38,314 nucleotides of DNA, from positions 1-38,314 of the forward strand of contig JAMPXY010000008.1 in the NCBI GenBank assembly GCA_023700945.1. Reading direction: 5' to 3'. The notes beneath the pieces were generated by a model. That model saw only the letters and a list, made by a program, of their open reading frames with translations, did not search any database and was not told the origin of the DNA. Source of the stretch: Alphaproteobacteria bacterium (GTDB taxonomy: Bacteria; Pseudomonadota; Alphaproteobacteria; Micavibrionales; Micavibrionaceae). Position numbers and translations under genes: made by a program. Below are positions 8,223 to 18,133 of this stretch, piece by piece (within the stretch, counting starts at the first letter, position 1; each line of letters begins with the position of its first letter).

Positions 8223-10130
8223 ATGGATCGCGATCAGGATAGAATCGATACTTTTAGCCGACGGGCTTTTGTCGTAGGGGGCATACAAGGACTGTTATTA
8301 ACAACGTTGGTCGGTCGTCTGGGATGGCTACAGATCTCTCAAAGTCAGCGTTACCGCATGTTGGCAGAAAACAATCGTATCAATGTGAAATTGGTGGCAC
8401 CACCTCGTGGGTTGATTATCGATCGTATGGGCAAGTTACTGGCGATCAACGATCAAAATTTTCGTTTGGTGATCATTCCCGAGCAGACCGCAAAGCTGGA
8501 TGATACTTTAAGACGTTTACAAAAACATATTGATTTGAGTGAAAAAGATATTGAGCGCCTGAAGAAGCAGTCAAAAAAGAATACGCCGTTTTTTCCGCTT
8601 GAGGTTCGTGAAAATCTGGACTGGGAAACTGTGTCACGGATTGAGGTTAACCTACCGGATTTGCCGGGTGTGGCGATTGATGTCGGCGAGGTACGCAGCT
8701 ATCCGATGGCGCAGGCGACGGCCCATATTCTGGGTTATGTCGGTGCGGTCAGCAAAGGCGAAGATAATATTGATCCATTGCTGAAAATGCCCGGTTTCAA
8801 AATTGGTAAAACCGGATTGGAAAAGACCTATGATCTTGAGCTGCGTGGTAAGGCAGGGACCTCGGAAGTGGAAGTCAATGTCGTGGGTCGCGAAGTCCGT
8901 GAGTTGCGCAGAACATCTCCTAGTGCGGGTAAGACCCTGCAATTGACGATTGATGCTGAATTGCAGGCGTTTACGCAAGCACGCTTGCTTGAGCAACGCA
9001 GTGCGTCGGCAGTCGTGATGGATGCGCGTTCTGGGGAATTGTATGCATTATCATCTTCCCCCAGTTTTAATCCAAACGAGTTTGCCAAAGGTATCCCCGC
9101 TGATTTGTGGGAACAATTACTGGCAGATCCAGGGTTGCCCTTGAACAACAAAGCTGTTGGGGGCTCTTACCCACCCGGTTCGACATTTAAAATGATTACG
9201 GCATTGGCGGGACTGGAGGCCGGTATTATCAATGAAAACACAGTAGTCTTTTGTCCTGGTCATTATCAACTGGGCAATGCACGCTTCCATTGCTGGAAGC
9301 GTGGTGGTCATGGTACGGTTAACGTTGTCAGGGCGCTGGCGGAATCGTGCGATACTTATTTTTATAAGATGGCAGTTGACCTTGGAATCAACCGAATTTC
9401 TGAAATGGCCAGACGATTTGGGCTGGGGCAAAGGCTGGATGTTGAATTGCCCGAGGAACGGGCCGGATTGATGCCAACCACACAATGGAAACGGCAAACC
9501 ATGGCCGATAAAGTCTGGCATCCGGGGGAATCCATTGTCTGTTCAATCGGACAGGGTTATGTACAGGCTACGCCACTACAATTAGCGGTGATGACGGCGC
9601 GGCTGGTGAATGGCGGTTATGCGGTCAAGCCTTGGCTGACGGGCTATGTCGGCGATGTGCCTACCCATGATCAGCCGTGGGAAAAAATTGGCGTGAAATC
9701 AAAGCATCTTGAATTGATCATGAAAGGAATGGACCGGGTTGTAAACTATCCCGGTGGAACGGCGCTGGGCTCACGGATTACTGATGAAGGTATGGGCATG
9801 GGCGGTAAAACCGGGACGTCGCAAGTCAAACGGATTACTGCTGATGAGAGAGCCCGTGGCGTCAAGCAGGAAGATCTGCCGTGGAAATTCCGCCACCATG
9901 GTTTGTTTGTCGGCTACGCCCCGGTTGATAACCCCCGCTACGTTTGTGCAGTGGTGGTTGAGCATGGCGGTGGCGGTTCGGCGGTGGCGGCCCCGATAGC
10001 ACGTGATTTGCTGCTGCAGGCGCAGAAGCTAAATCCGCGTTCTCGCGGCTTGCGCCCTGTTTCGAAAAATGAGCAACCGGCAGAGTCGTTTCCGCCGCGT
10101 AAGCCTAAGAATTTGAGCGGGGAGGGTTAA
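8223..10130 (+). CDS. mrdA: Penicillin-binding protein 2, elongation transpeptidase
   Basis: 635 residues, a class B PBP. Residues about 13-35 form the membrane anchor (RRAFVVGGIQGLLLTTLVGRL). The dimerisation domain follows, starting at APPRGLIIDRMGKLLA. The transpeptidase motifs are complete: SxxK as STFK with nucleophile Ser320 (GSYPPGSTFKM), SxN-type as Ser375-Cys-Asp377, and KTG at Lys529-Thr-Gly in GGKTGTSQVK. It crosslinks peptidoglycan in the lateral wall together with RodA, the next gene. The ATG at 8223 is preceded by GAGGGCGGGG; an upstream in-frame extension into mreD lacks the family N terminus. Confidence 0.97.
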   Translation: MDRDQDRIDTFSRRAFVVGGIQGLLLTTLVGRLGWLQISQSQRYRMLAENNRINVKLVAPPRGLIIDRMGKLLAINDQNFRLVIIPEQTAKLDDTLRRLQKHIDLSEKDIERLKKQSKKNTPFFPLEVRENLDWETVSRIEVNLPDLPGVAIDVGEVRSYPMAQATAHILGYVGAVSKGEDNIDPLLKMPGFKIGKTGLEKTYDLELRGKAGTSEVEVNVVGREVRELRRTSPSAGKTLQLTIDAELQAFTQARLLEQRSASAVVMDARSGELYALSSSPSFNPNEFAKGIPADLWEQLLADPGLPLNNKAVGGSYPPGSTFKMITALAGLEAGIINENTVVFCPGHYQLGNARFHCWKRGGHGTVNVVRALAESCDTYFYKMAVDLGINRISEMARRFGLGQRLDVELPEERAGLMPTTQWKRQTMADKVWHPGESIVCSIGQGYVQATPLQLAVMTARLVNGGYAVKPWLTGYVGDVPTHDQPWEKIGVKSKHLELIMKGMDRVVNYPGGTALGSRITDEGMGMGGKTGTSQVKRITADERARGVKQEDLPWKFRHHGLFVGYAPVDNPRYVCAVVVEHGGGGSAVAAPIARDLLLQAQKLNPRSRGLRPVSKNEQPAESFPPRKPKNLSGEG

Positions 10131-10137
10131 GGCCACC

Positions 10138-11271
10138 ATGGCTCTGTCTTTTGATATTCATACCGACCAGACACTCAAGCAAAAAATCATTAACCTGAAT
10201 TGGGGTTTGATGGCACTGATCACCCTGATTGCTGTGATTGGCTTTGTTGCACTTTATTCAGCAGCGGCTGGAAATCTTGAGCCGTGGGCCTCCAAACAGA
10301 TGATCCGTTTTGGTGTATTTTTGGTCATGATGATTGCCATCGCCCTGATTGATATCCGGTTCTGGTACAAAATTTCTTACCCGTTATTCGGGATCGGTTT
10401 TGTTTTGCTAGTGATCGTTGAATTTATGGGACAAATCGGGATGGGGGCGCAGCGCTGGATTAATCTGGGCTTTATCCAGATTCAGCCTTCCGAGTTGATG
10501 AAAGTTGCCATGGTAATGGCGTTGGCGCGCTACTTCCATAGCGCGCGGCTGGACGATATGCGGCGTCTGTCCTTCCTGTTGCTGCCGGCATTGATGGTAT
10601 TGCTGCCGGTAGGGCTGGTGCTACTGCAGCCCAATCTTGGCACCGCGACCATAATGGTGGTGAATGGGGCAACGCTCCTGTTTATTGCCGGGGCGCCTAT
10701 CTGGCTTTATTTATTGGGTGGGGCGGCTTTGGTCGCGTTGGTGCCGCTGGTCTGGCATTTTTATATGCATGATTACCAAAAACAGCGGGTGCTGACTTTT
10801 CTTGATCCAGAATCAGATCCGCTCGGGGCAGGTTATCACATCACCCAGTCGAAGATTGCGCTTGGCTCGGGTGGGTTTGATGGACGCGGTTTCCTGCAAG
10901 GGACCCAGAGCAAACTCAATTTCCTTCCGGAGAAGCAGACTGATTTTATCTTCACTCTCTGGGCCGAGGAATGGGGTTTACTGGGGGGGGCTTTCCTGTT
11001 GCTCCTCTTTGGTTTGGTTTTTGTATACTGCGCCTGGATTGCCTTTCGGTGCCGTCACGCCTATGGGCGCTTCCTGGTATTTGGCCTGATGGTGAATTTT
11101 TCCTTATACATGTTTATCAACGTGGCGATGGTGATGGGTTTGATCCCGGTGGTGGGGATTCCTTTGCCGCTGGTTTCTTACGGCGGTACGGCGATGATGG
11201 CTTGTATGATTGGTTTTGGCCTGATCATGTCAGCCAGTGTCCATAGAGATTCCCGTTTGGCTAAATTTTAG
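10138..11271 (+). CDS. rodA: Peptidoglycan polymerase RodA (SEDS family)
   Basis: 377 residues with about ten membrane helices. SEDS signatures are visible: GMGAQRWINLGFIQIQPSELMK, LLQPNLGTATIMV, the long extracellular segment around FLDPESDPLGAGYHITQSKIALGSGG, EKQTDFIFTLWAEEWGLLGG and the C-terminal LPLVSYGGTAMMACMIGFGL. RodA is the glycosyltransferase partner of PBP2. The gene starts 7 bases after the PBP2 stop and closes the mre operon; an inverted repeat 9 bases after its stop ends the transcript. Confidence 0.97.
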   Translation: MALSFDIHTDQTLKQKIINLNWGLMALITLIAVIGFVALYSAAAGNLEPWASKQMIRFGVFLVMMIAIALIDIRFWYKISYPLFGIGFVLLVIVEFMGQIGMGAQRWINLGFIQIQPSELMKVAMVMALARYFHSARLDDMRRLSFLLLPALMVLLPVGLVLLQPNLGTATIMVVNGATLLFIAGAPIWLYLLGGAALVALVPLVWHFYMHDYQKQRVLTFLDPESDPLGAGYHITQSKIALGSGGFDGRGFLQGTQSKLNFLPEKQTDFIFTLWAEEWGLLGGAFLLLLFGLVFVYCAWIAFRCRHAYGRFLVFGLMVNFSLYMFINVAMVMGLIPVVGIPLPLVSYGGTAMMACMIGFGLIMSASVHRDSRLAKF

Positions 11272-11280
11272 GATAAAAAA

Positions 11281-11299
11281 GCCCCGGTGAACGGGGCTT
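11281..11299. terminator. Bidirectional terminator between rodA and grxD
   Basis: GCCCCG and CGGGGC form a 6-bp stem around GTGAA. The rightward T run is only three bases, but leftward the stem is followed by six Ts. It therefore works best for the grxD transcript and may also stop rodA. Confidence 0.8.
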
Positions 11300-11326
11300 T
11301 AGTAAAGGGCGTAATGTTTCCTTGAA

Positions 11327-11680
11327 TCAGGCAGCCTGATTAAAACTGATGTCTTTGGCGGCCAGCAGGTCCTGCAATTCGCCAGTTGCATACATTTCAC
11401 GAACGATGTCACAGCCGCCAACAAATTCGCCTTTGACGTAAAGCTGCGGGATGGTCGGCCAGTTCATAAATTCCTTGATCCCTTGACGGATTTCATTGTC
11501 CTCAAGGACATTGATGTCTTTGAATTTGACGCCCAGCTGCGAGAGAATCTGGACGACAGCAGCAGAAAAACCGCATTGTGGGAAGACGGCTGTACCTTTC
11601 ATGTACAGCACGACATCGTTTTGCCCGATGTCGTTGCGAATTCTCTCAAAGACGGTGTTGGGTACGGTTTGTTGCATCAT
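11327..11680 (-). CDS. grxD: Monothiol CGFS glutaredoxin (Grx4/GrxD family)
   Basis: About 117 residues starting at MMQQTV. It has the CGFS active site in [19 protein letters not shown]. It also has the family's [23 protein letters not shown], which holds the cis-Pro and the glutathione-binding GGCD. Class II monothiol glutaredoxins bind [2Fe-2S] clusters with glutathione and pair with BolA proteins in cluster trafficking; the adjacent bolA gene fits this directly. The frame could begin at 11707, but ATG 11680 matches the family N terminus and has AAGGAG ten bases upstream. Confidence 0.95.
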   Translation of the reverse strand: MMQQTVPNTVFERIRNDIGQNDVVLYMKGTAVFPQCGFSAAVVQILSQLGVKFKDINVLEDNEIRQGIKEFMNWPTIPQLYVKGEFVGGCDIVREMYATGELQDLLAAKDISFNQAA

Positions 11681-11718
11681 CAGTGGCTTACTCCTTCTTT
11701 CACGCAAAAATTGTCTGG

Positions 11719-11952
11719 TTATTCCGGCAGAGCTGTTTGTATTGCCAGCGCATGCAATTCGCCCCCCATTTTCCCCTGCAGGGCGGCATAAACCATCTGG
11801 TGCTGCTGCACCCGGCTTTTGCCACGAAAGGCTTCGGAAACAATATAGGCGGCATAATGGTCGCCATCACCCCGCAGATCGGAAATATTCACAACGGCAT
11901 CGGGGATACCGTCTTTGATCATTTTTTCAATGGCTTGTGCGTCCATGGCCAT
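11719..11952 (-). CDS. bolA: BolA family protein
   Basis: About 77 residues beginning [21 protein letters not shown]. The BolA fold is indicated by [53 protein letters not shown], with the conserved His in HALA that ligates the Fe-S cluster shared with CGFS glutaredoxins. The ATG overlaps the purL stop by one base (TGATG), so it is translationally coupled to purL. The purL-bolA-grxD order is common in Alphaproteobacteria. Confidence 0.93.
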   Translation of the reverse strand: MAMDAQAIEKMIKDGIPDAVVNISDLRGDGDHYAAYIVSEAFRGKSRVQQHQMVYAALQGKMGGELHALAIQTALPE

Positions 11953-14192
11953 CAGGCGCGCCCTTCCATAAAAGCAGGCAACCACTGCTCGTGAATACCG
12001 ATGATTTCACTTACATTTATACCTTGATTTTCCGGAATTCTCAAGGCGGAACCACCGGTCAAACCGAGAATTTGTGCTGGAATGCCTGCTTTTTCAGCCA
12101 ACTCCAGAAGTTTGTCGGGCTGGGTCGTGGTCACAACATAACGTCCTTGATCTTCGCCAAACCAGAAGGAAGCATCGCCGGAAACGTTGAGTTCGGCGCC
12201 AATCCGGGCTGCCATGGCCATCTCGGCCACCGTCACCAATAAACCGCCATCAGCCACATCGTGGCAGGCTTTGATATAGCCACCCTGAATCAGGCTGCGG
12301 ACGAAATCGCCGTGACGTTTTTCCGCGGCCAGATCGACCGGCGGCGGCGGCCCGTCTTCGCGGCCCATAATTTCACGTAAATACAGCGATTGCCCCAGAT
12401 GGCCTTTTGTAGCGCCGATCAGGATGATGCTTTCACCTTCCTGTGTGAACCCAAAACCAGCCGATACATTGCCATGATCAATCAGCCCGACGCCGCCGAT
12501 AGCCGGAGTGGGGAGAATGCCCTGACCGTTGGTTTCGTTGTAGAGCGAGACGTTGCCCGAAATGATCGGGTATTCTAGCGTGACGCAGGCCTCGGCCATG
12601 CCTTGCAGGCAGGTCACAAATTCCCACATGATCTCGGGCTTTTCCGGGTTGCCGAAATTCAAATTGTCGGTGATGGCAAGAGGCAAGGCCCCGGTCGCGG
12701 TCAGGTTGCGCCATGTTTCGGCTACCGCCTGTTTGCCACCTTCGTAAGGATCGGCGTAGCAGTAACGCGGTGTCACATCGCAGGTCATGGCCAGCGCCTT
12801 TTTGTCTGACAGGCGCACGACAGCGGCGTCAGCTGGTTTATGCGCCTGTGTTTGCTGGATACCGGGGCTGGAGATGGTATCGCCCCGTACCAGTGAATCA
12901 TATTGCTCCCAGATCCAGCGTTTGGAGGAAAGGTCAGGGCAGGCCATCAGTTTTTTGAAACTGCCGATAATATCTTTATCCAGCGCCAAGGCGGGCAAGG
13001 GTGCGGGTTTCGCGCGGGCCTTCTGCGGCCTGTCATAGACAGGTGATTCATCGACCAGCGGCGGCACCGGAATATCGCACCAGCATTTGCCGTACATATT
13101 CAGGCGCAGGCGTTTATCGGCGGTGGTCTTGCCGATCACGGCAAAATCGAGGTCCCATTTCTCAAAAATCTTGCGCGCCATGTCTTCTTTGCCGGGCTGT
13201 ACGATCATCAGCATGCGTTCCTGCGATTCCGACAGCATAATTTCGTAAGGAGTCATGTTCGGTTCACGTTGCGGCACCATATCGAGATCAAGCTCGACGC
13301 CAATCTCGCCCTTGGCCGCAATCTCGACGCCCGATGATGTCAGGCCCGCAGCCCCCATGTCCTGAATGCAAATGATGGCGTCTGATTGCATCAGCTCAAG
13401 GCAGGCTTCCAGCAGCAATTTTTCAACGAACGGATCGCCCACCTGTACGGTCGGGCGCTTGGCATCGGATTCATCGTCAAATTCCGCGCTCGACATGGTG
13501 GCGCCGTGAATGCCGTCGCGCCCGGTTTTGGAGCCAACATAGACGATGGGCTGACCGATACCGGCACCGCGTGAATAATAGATCTTGTCCTGCTCAACCA
13601 CACCCACGGTCATGGCGTTGACCAGAATATTGCCGTTATAACGTGCATGGAAATTGGTTTCCCCGCCCACGGTCGGCACGCCCATGCAATTGCCGTAGCC
13701 CGCGATACCCGCGACGACACCGTTGACCAGTTGCCGTGTTTTCGGGTGATCCGGCGCACCGAAACGCAGCGCGTTCATGTTCGCAATCGGCCGCGCGCCC
13801 ATGGTGAACACATCACGCATGATTCCGCCCACACCTGTGGCCGCCCCTTGGTAGGGTTCAATATAGGACGGGTGGTTATGCGATTCCATTTTAAAGACCG
13901 CCGCCTGCCCGTCACCAATATCAATGACCCCGGCATTTTCCCCCGGCCCCTGAATAACCCACGGCGCCGAGGTCGGCAGCTTTTTCAGGTGCAGGCGCGA
14001 CGATTTATAAGAACAATGCTCCGACCACATCACCGAGAAAATGCCCAGTTCTGTAAAGGTCGGGTCGCGACCCAGAATTTTCAGCATGTGCTGATATTCA
14101 TCGGGCTTGATGCCATGTTCCGCCGCCAGTTGCGGCGTGATCGTGGGTTCTTTGAAAGAGGGAGCTTCTTTTTTCAGTGCTGTAGCAGTCAT
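11952..14192 (-). CDS. purL: Phosphoribosylformylglycinamidine synthase, large subunit PurL
   Basis: 746 residues, the small-type PurL that works with separate PurS and PurQ. Recognisable blocks are [59 protein letters not shown] and [29 protein letters not shown] second AIRS-type half has [19 protein letters not shown] and [12 protein letters not shown]. It catalyses the ATP-dependent conversion of FGAR to FGAM in de novo purine synthesis, using ammonia delivered by PurQ. It lies one base after purQ and overlaps bolA, forming purQ-purL-bolA-grxD. Its partner purS is on the opposite strand about 2.4 kb away from its start. Confidence 0.98.
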   Translation of the reverse strand: MTATALKKEAPSFKEPTITPQLAAEHGIKPDEYQHMLKILGRDPTFTELGIFSVMWSEHCSYKSSRLHLKKLPTSAPWVIQGPGENAGVIDIGDGQAAVFKMESHNHPSYIEPYQGAATGVGGIMRDVFTMGARPIANMNALRFGAPDHPKTRQLVNGVVAGIAGYGNCMGVPTVGGETNFHARYNGNILVNAMTVGVVEQDKIYYSRGAGIGQPIVYVGSKTGRDGIHGATMSSAEFDDESDAKRPTVQVGDPFVEKLLLEACLELMQSDAIICIQDMGAAGLTSSGVEIAAKGEIGVELDLDMVPQREPNMTPYEIMLSESQERMLMIVQPGKEDMARKIFEKWDLDFAVIGKTTADKRLRLNMYGKCWCDIPVPPLVDESPVYDRPQKARAKPAPLPALALDKDIIGSFKKLMACPDLSSKRWIWEQYDSLVRGDTISSPGIQQTQAHKPADAAVVRLSDKKALAMTCDVTPRYCYADPYEGGKQAVAETWRNLTATGALPLAITDNLNFGNPEKPEIMWEFVTCLQGMAEACVTLEYPIISGNVSLYNETNGQGILPTPAIGGVGLIDHGNVSAGFGFTQEGESIILIGATKGHLGQSLYLREIMGREDGPPPPVDLAAEKRHGDFVRSLIQGGYIKACHDVADGGLLVTVAEMAMAARIGAELNVSGDASFWFGEDQGRYVVTTTQPDKLLELAEKAGIPAQILGLTGGSALRIPENQGINVSEIIGIHEQWLPAFMEGRA

Positions 14193-14193
14193 A

Positions 14194-14883
14194 TTAATTC
14201 ATCGCTCCGATAATACTCTCAAACAACGGCAATCCTGTAAGGTTGCCCTGATGGCCCTGCGTTGCGTTTTCCGGGTGCGGCATCATGCCGAGGATGGTTT
14301 TGCTCTCGCTTAAAATACCCGCGATATTGCCGAGCGAGCCATTCGGGTTGGCGGCATCGTTGACCGCGCCGTTTTCATCGCAATAGCGGAAGGCGATGCG
14401 GTCTTGGTCTTCCAGTTGCTTGATGGTAGCGGCGTCAGCGAAGAAATTGCCTTCGCCGTGCGCGATCGGCACCTGAATGACCTGATCCTTTTTGAAGTGC
14501 GACATGAAGCTGTTGCTGTTGGTGGCGGCCTTCAGATGTACCTGTTTGCAGATGAATTTGAGCGAACGGTTACGTAAGAGGGCGCCGGGCAGCAATTCAG
14601 TTTCGACCAAGACCTGAAAGCCGTTGCAGATGCCCATCACGCGTGTGCCTTTTTTAGCCAGCGCGATGACTTCCTTCATCACGGGGGAGTGCGCGGCCAT
14701 CGCTCCGCAGCGTAAATAATCCCCGTAGGAAAAACCGCCGGGTAACACGATCAGGTCGGGTTTGCCGAGTTCGGTATCCTTATGCCAGACGAATTGCGGG
14801 GTTTTGCCGGTCAGCTTTTTGAAGGCTTGGGCCATATCCTGCTCCCGGTTGGTCCCGGGAAAGACAATCAGAGAGATTTGCAT
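14194..14883 (-). CDS. purQ: Phosphoribosylformylglycinamidine synthase, glutaminase subunit PurQ
   Basis: 229 residues, a class I glutamine amidotransferase. The nucleophile Cys is in [13 protein letters not shown], and the His/Glu of the catalytic triad are in [12 protein letters not shown] near the C terminus. The N terminus [19 protein letters not shown] and [19 protein letters not shown] are typical of PurQ. It produces ammonia for PurL. It is the first gene of the leftward purQ-purL-bolA-grxD operon; purS normally precedes it but is here on the other strand. Confidence 0.97.
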   Translation of the reverse strand: MQISLIVFPGTNREQDMAQAFKKLTGKTPQFVWHKDTELGKPDLIVLPGGFSYGDYLRCGAMAAHSPVMKEVIALAKKGTRVMGICNGFQVLVETELLPGALLRNRSLKFICKQVHLKAATNSNSFMSHFKKDQVIQVPIAHGEGNFFADAATIKQLEDQDRIAFRYCDENGAVNDAANPNGSLGNIAGILSESKTILGMMPHPENATQGHQGNLTGLPLFESIIGAMN

Positions 14884-15242
14884 GCCCGCACCCTAGCACC
14901 TGTGAAACTCCCGGAAAAGAAGAGGCTTCCAGTCTGGCCACAGGAAAATAAGCGTCAGGGGGTCGCGGTTAACATCCGAAAAACCCAAGTTGTTCCTAGA
15001 GTTATTGTAAAACGCACGAATATTTCGCATTGAGGCAAAATTGTGGAATTTTTCTCTTGCAGGCCCCGGGAAGTTGTTCTATGGAATCTAATATACAAAA
15101 TTAAAAAACACGCTGGAACAAGTTTCAAGAGCCCCAAAAAGCCAAGAAGCAATAAAGGGCCTAAAACCTGAAGCGGAATAGAGGAAATCAGCTCAGGCCA
15201 GCGAGTTGAACTAGGGATAAAAGACTGAAAAAACTAAATAAA
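14884..15242. other. Non-coding gap upstream of purQ
   Basis: About 360 bases with no credible gene on either strand. It must hold the leftward promoter of purQ, but no clear -35/-10 pair could be chosen. The short frames here have no family resemblance or ribosome-binding site. It coincides with the place where the usual purS-purQ continuity is broken. Confidence 0.6.
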
Positions 15243-15270
15243 AAGCCCCGTCACAACGGGGCTTTTTTAT
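15243..15270. terminator. Bidirectional terminator downstream of the DUF1476 gene
   Basis: GCCCCGT and ACGGGGC form a 7-bp stem with a CACA loop, flanked by A-rich and T-rich runs on both sides (TTTTTT rightward, TTTTT leftward). The leftward transcript of the DUF1476 gene ends here. Confidence 0.85.
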
Positions 15271-15325
15271 TCTGCATACTATCGTAGTTGGTTATCGTCT
15301 TGGATCAGCCGGACAGGGCTGGCAA

Positions 15326-15643
15326 TCAGCTGGCAATCAGCTGGCGCTTGGCTTCCTCAAAAAACTCTTCGAGCTTGCGGTCCAGCACGTGGTCTGACAC
15401 ATCCTTGTTTTTGGCCTGCAGATCGGGGATGACCTTGCGTTTGACATCATCAAAGCCGGGCTCTTCCAGATTGGCACTGACAATGGTTTTGGCATAGGTA
15501 TCGGCATCGGGACCCTCCAGACCGATTTCCCCGGCTACCCACAGGCCAAACAGCTTGCAGGTGCGGGCCTCAACCTTGAACATCAGTTCCTGATCGTGGG
15601 CGTATTTTTTTTCAAATGCGTCCTTGCGTTCGTCGAGGCTCAT
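15326..15643 (-). CDS. DUF1476 protein, F1-ATPase inhibitor zeta-subunit family
   Basis: 105 residues: MSLDERKDAFEKKYAHDQELMFKVEARTCKLFGLWVAGEIG, then DADTYAKTIVSANLEEPGFDDVKRKV. It ends in a helix (DHVLDRKLEEFFEEAKRQLI). This is the alphaproteobacterial DUF1476/ATPase inhibitor zeta family. The Paracoccus denitrificans member binds F1-ATPase through its N-terminal segment and blocks ATP hydrolysis; whether this protein inhibits is unknown. An AAGGAG box lies five bases before the ATG. It is divergent from purC, with 92 bases between the start codons. Confidence 0.88.
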   Translation of the reverse strand: MSLDERKDAFEKKYAHDQELMFKVEARTCKLFGLWVAGEIGLEGPDADTYAKTIVSANLEEPGFDDVKRKVIPDLQAKNKDVSDHVLDRKLEEFFEEAKRQLIAS

Positions 15644-15735
15644 TATGGCTCCTTTACATATGGTGTGTTTGAATAAATCAAAATCACTGTCTTTCTAACA
15701 TTGGAATGGCTGAAAATCTAGGCTATATCAGGGGA

Positions 15736-16617
15736 ATGAAAACATGGACGACAATAGGCGCCAAGCGCAAGGTTTTGTACGAAGGCAAGGCAAAGACCAT
15801 TTATGAAGGGCCGGAGCCGGGTACATTGATTCAGTACTTCAAGGATGATGCCACCGCCTTTAACGGCGAGAAGCATGATCTGATTGCGGGCAAGGGGGTT
15901 CTCAATAACCGGATTTCCGCCCACCTGATGACCAAACTCGAGGCCATCGGCATCCCCACCCACTTCATGCGCTCACTCAATATGCGCGAACAGCTGGTAC
16001 GCCAGCTGGAAATTATTCCGATCGAGGTGGTGGTGCGCAATATCGCTGCCGGTTCGCTGGTAAAGCGTCTGGGCGTGAAGGAGGGCACAATCCTCACTCA
16101 CCCCATCGTCGAATTTTATTACAAGAAAGATGAACTCGGCGATCCGATGGTTAACGAACACCATATTGTCGGTTTTGGCTGGGCTGACCCTTATGAACTT
16201 GAAGAAATGGTTCATATGGCGTGGCGGGTCAATGACTACCTCAATGGTCTGTTCGCCGGTATCGGTCTGCGCCTTGTTGATTTTAAACTCGAGTTTGGCC
16301 GTCTCTACGGCGAATATGGTGAGCTTTATATTCTGCTCGGCGATGAAATCTCGCCGGATAACTGTCGTTTGTGGGATGCCAAAACCAACGAGAAACTGGA
16401 TAAGGATCGTTTCCGGCAGGATCTTGGCAACGTGATTGAAGCTTACTCGCAAGTGGCCGAGCGTCTGGGGCTGATTCCTAAGGGGGGTATTATCGAAGGC
16501 GGCAGCATCAATGAACAGCTGGCAGCCTCGCTGGGCGAGATCGAAAACGAAGTGGCTGAGCAACGTAAATTGCGCGAGGTCAATAAAACCTCACCGAATA
16601 AACCACGGAAAGTATAA
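15736..16617 (+). CDS. purC: SAICAR synthetase PurC
   Basis: About 293 residues. Family blocks are [92 protein letters not shown] and [12 protein letters not shown]. It joins aspartate to CAIR to give SAICAR in purine synthesis. The frame could begin at 15706, but homologues start close to the KVLYEGKAK block, so ATG 15736 is preferred; AGGGG is close before it. A C-terminal tail of about 35 residues ([26 protein letters not shown]) is rich in charge. purS follows three bases later. Confidence 0.96.
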   Translation: MKTWTTIGAKRKVLYEGKAKTIYEGPEPGTLIQYFKDDATAFNGEKHDLIAGKGVLNNRISAHLMTKLEAIGIPTHFMRSLNMREQLVRQLEIIPIEVVVRNIAAGSLVKRLGVKEGTILTHPIVEFYYKKDELGDPMVNEHHIVGFGWADPYELEEMVHMAWRVNDYLNGLFAGIGLRLVDFKLEFGRLYGEYGELYILLGDEISPDNCRLWDAKTNEKLDKDRFRQDLGNVIEAYSQVAERLGLIPKGGIIEGGSINEQLAASLGEIENEVAEQRKLREVNKTSPNKPRKV

Positions 16618-16620
16618 GCC

Positions 16621-16854
16621 ATGAAAGCCTATGTGCATGTCACGTTAAAAAAAGGTGTCCTTGACCCGCAGGGCAAGGCGATTGGTCAGGCTTTGCACGG
16701 GATGGGTTTTGATGAAGTCGGCGAAGTCCGGCAGGGCAAGACCATTGAACTCGAAGTCGCACCCGGTACGGATATCAAACGCATTGAACAGATGTGCGAG
16801 AAGCTGCTGGCCAATACTGTGGTGGAAGATTACCGGATTGAACTGGCCGCCTAG
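16621..16854 (+). CDS. purS: FGAM synthase subunit PurS
   Basis: 77 residues: KAYVHVTLKKGVLDPQGKAI, then MGFDEVGEVRQGKTIELEV and the C-terminal CEKLLANTVVEDYRIEL. PurS bridges PurL and PurQ in the small-type FGAM synthase. It is in an operon with purC, but the usual next genes purQ and purL are on the other strand further left, so the complex is made from two transcripts. Confidence 0.96.
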   Translation: MKAYVHVTLKKGVLDPQGKAIGQALHGMGFDEVGEVRQGKTIELEVAPGTDIKRIEQMCEKLLANTVVEDYRIELAA

Positions 16855-16866
16855 TAACTGTCTTGG

Positions 16867-17256
16867 CTAGTTGGGAATAATCTCAATAGGTGATTTTCTT
16901 CCTGATATTTTTGTACTCAGGCGAAGCAAGGGCATAAAACCAACATCAATACCCTCTGTTGTTAGTGCTTCGATCGCTTCGGCACGAGAGTTAAAGACCG
17001 CTGTCCTCGAGATGACTATATCGCTCGGCTGAAAGTGACCATCAAGTTGCATTTCTGTGATAGCGGCAATCACTTTATCTTTTTGGGTTTTATACAGGGC
17101 CATCATTCTTTGGCCCTCTATCGTTCCCATTTGCACTTCAATATCATGGATGGGGTTACCTGGTTTGTAGAGGCTAAGGGCACGTTGTCCGGGCAATTGA
17201 ACCTTGCCGGTATCCTCTAAAGCGGCCTTGTGGGTCTCTTTCAAGCGGATTTTCAC
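16867..17256 (-). CDS. Unknown protein, 129 aa
   Basis: GTG start with AGGAG seven bases upstream. A soluble, basic protein with no signal peptide or membrane segment. Visible parts are an N-terminal KIRLKETHKAALEDTGKVQLPGQRALSLYKPGNPIHDIEVQMG and a middle GQRMMALYKTQKDKVIAAITEMQ. The C-terminal IVISRTAVFNSRAEAIEALTTEGIDVGFMPLLRLSTK resembles an alpha/beta segment. I do not recognise a family. It converges on purS with 12 bases between the stops and has 167 bases upstream. Confidence 0.6.
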   Translation of the reverse strand: MKIRLKETHKAALEDTGKVQLPGQRALSLYKPGNPIHDIEVQMGTIEGQRMMALYKTQKDKVIAAITEMQLDGHFQPSDIVISRTAVFNSRAEAIEALTTEGIDVGFMPLLRLSTKISGRKSPIEIIPN

Positions 17257-17423
17257 AATATTTCTCCTGATCTGGGGAGGAACTTATCATATTACATAAT
17301 AAAAATCAAAGAATATGCCTGTTAAAGCTGACGACTCCGATATATGAAGCAATATCAACTCTTTGGAACTATTTGAGGGATCGGCGCTGTTTGATTGAGC
17401 ATTTGCGATGGAGCGGTCGATAA

Positions 17424-18044
17424 ATGAAAGCATACCTACACGAAATCCCCCACATTCGCGCAGGACTGGATCATCTCCTGCTCAATGACCGGGTGTTCAA
17501 GAAACTGGATATCACACCGGAGGATCTCGACTGGCGTTATACCGCGCCGGGTTATGATTCATTGGTGCGGATTGTGATTGGCCAGCAGGTGTCGACCAAG
17601 GCGGCGCGGAGCATCTGGGAAAAGTTCAAGAGAGAACTCAAGACCGTTACTCCTGCCCGTGTCATGAAAATGACGGACGAGGATTTGCAGGCGCTGGGGT
17701 TGAGCGGACAGAAGGTCAAGTATATCCGGGGCCTATCCACGGCGGTACAAACCAAGATGTTTGATCCGCAGGCACTCGAATCCCTGCCGGATGCTGAAGT
17801 TTACGAAGCGGTTACGGCCCTCAATGGTTTTGGCCGCTGGAGTGCTGAAATGTATCTGATGTTCTCATTGGCCCGTCCTGATATCTGGCCTGCGGGCGAT
17901 CTCGGCATTCAAGAGGGATTACGTCTCTATCATCGCCGTGCCGAACGGCCTACGGCTGAACAAGCAGCGATGATGGGAAAAAAATTCGCACCGCATCGGA
18001 CGGCGGCCTCGATTTTGCTGTGGTACCTGAAAGGGATTTCCTGA
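17424..18044 (+). CDS. AlkA-like DNA-3-methyladenine glycosylase (HhH-GPD)
   Basis: 206 residues. YDSLVRIVIGQQVSTKAARSIWEKF matches the start of the HhH-GPD fold. The helix-hairpin-helix is LNGFGRWSAEMYLMFSLARPDIWPAGDLGIQ, with the catalytic Asp at 159. It lacks the N-terminal domain of E. coli AlkA, as is usual for the short form, and has no C-terminal Fe-S cysteines. It should excise alkylated purines. It is monocistronic; the terminator at 18071-18103 follows. Confidence 0.92.
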   Translation: MKAYLHEIPHIRAGLDHLLLNDRVFKKLDITPEDLDWRYTAPGYDSLVRIVIGQQVSTKAARSIWEKFKRELKTVTPARVMKMTDEDLQALGLSGQKVKYIRGLSTAVQTKMFDPQALESLPDAEVYEAVTALNGFGRWSAEMYLMFSLARPDIWPAGDLGIQEGLRLYHRRAERPTAEQAAMMGKKFAPHRTAASILLWYLKGIS

Positions 18045-18070
18045 TTCTCGGATAAAACAACTTAAAGAAA

Positions 18071-18103
18071 AACCCTTGCCGCAGATTGGCACGGCAAGGG
18101 TTT
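18071..18103. terminator. Bidirectional terminator between the glycosylase and metallopeptidase genes
   Basis: AACCCTTGCCG and CGGCAAGGGTT form an 11-bp stem with a 10-base loop. Leftward it is followed by TTTTTCTTT, rightward only by TTT, so it mainly serves the leftward gene ending at 18134. Confidence 0.85.
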
Positions 18104-18133
18104 GAGAGTTTGGTACAGAGAGATTGAGAAAAT

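Noticed and set aside
14955-15152. Minus-strand hydrophobic frame of 65 codons upstream of purQ
   Set aside because: No Shine-Dalgarno and no recognisable pattern; hydrophobicity comes from a T-rich strand.
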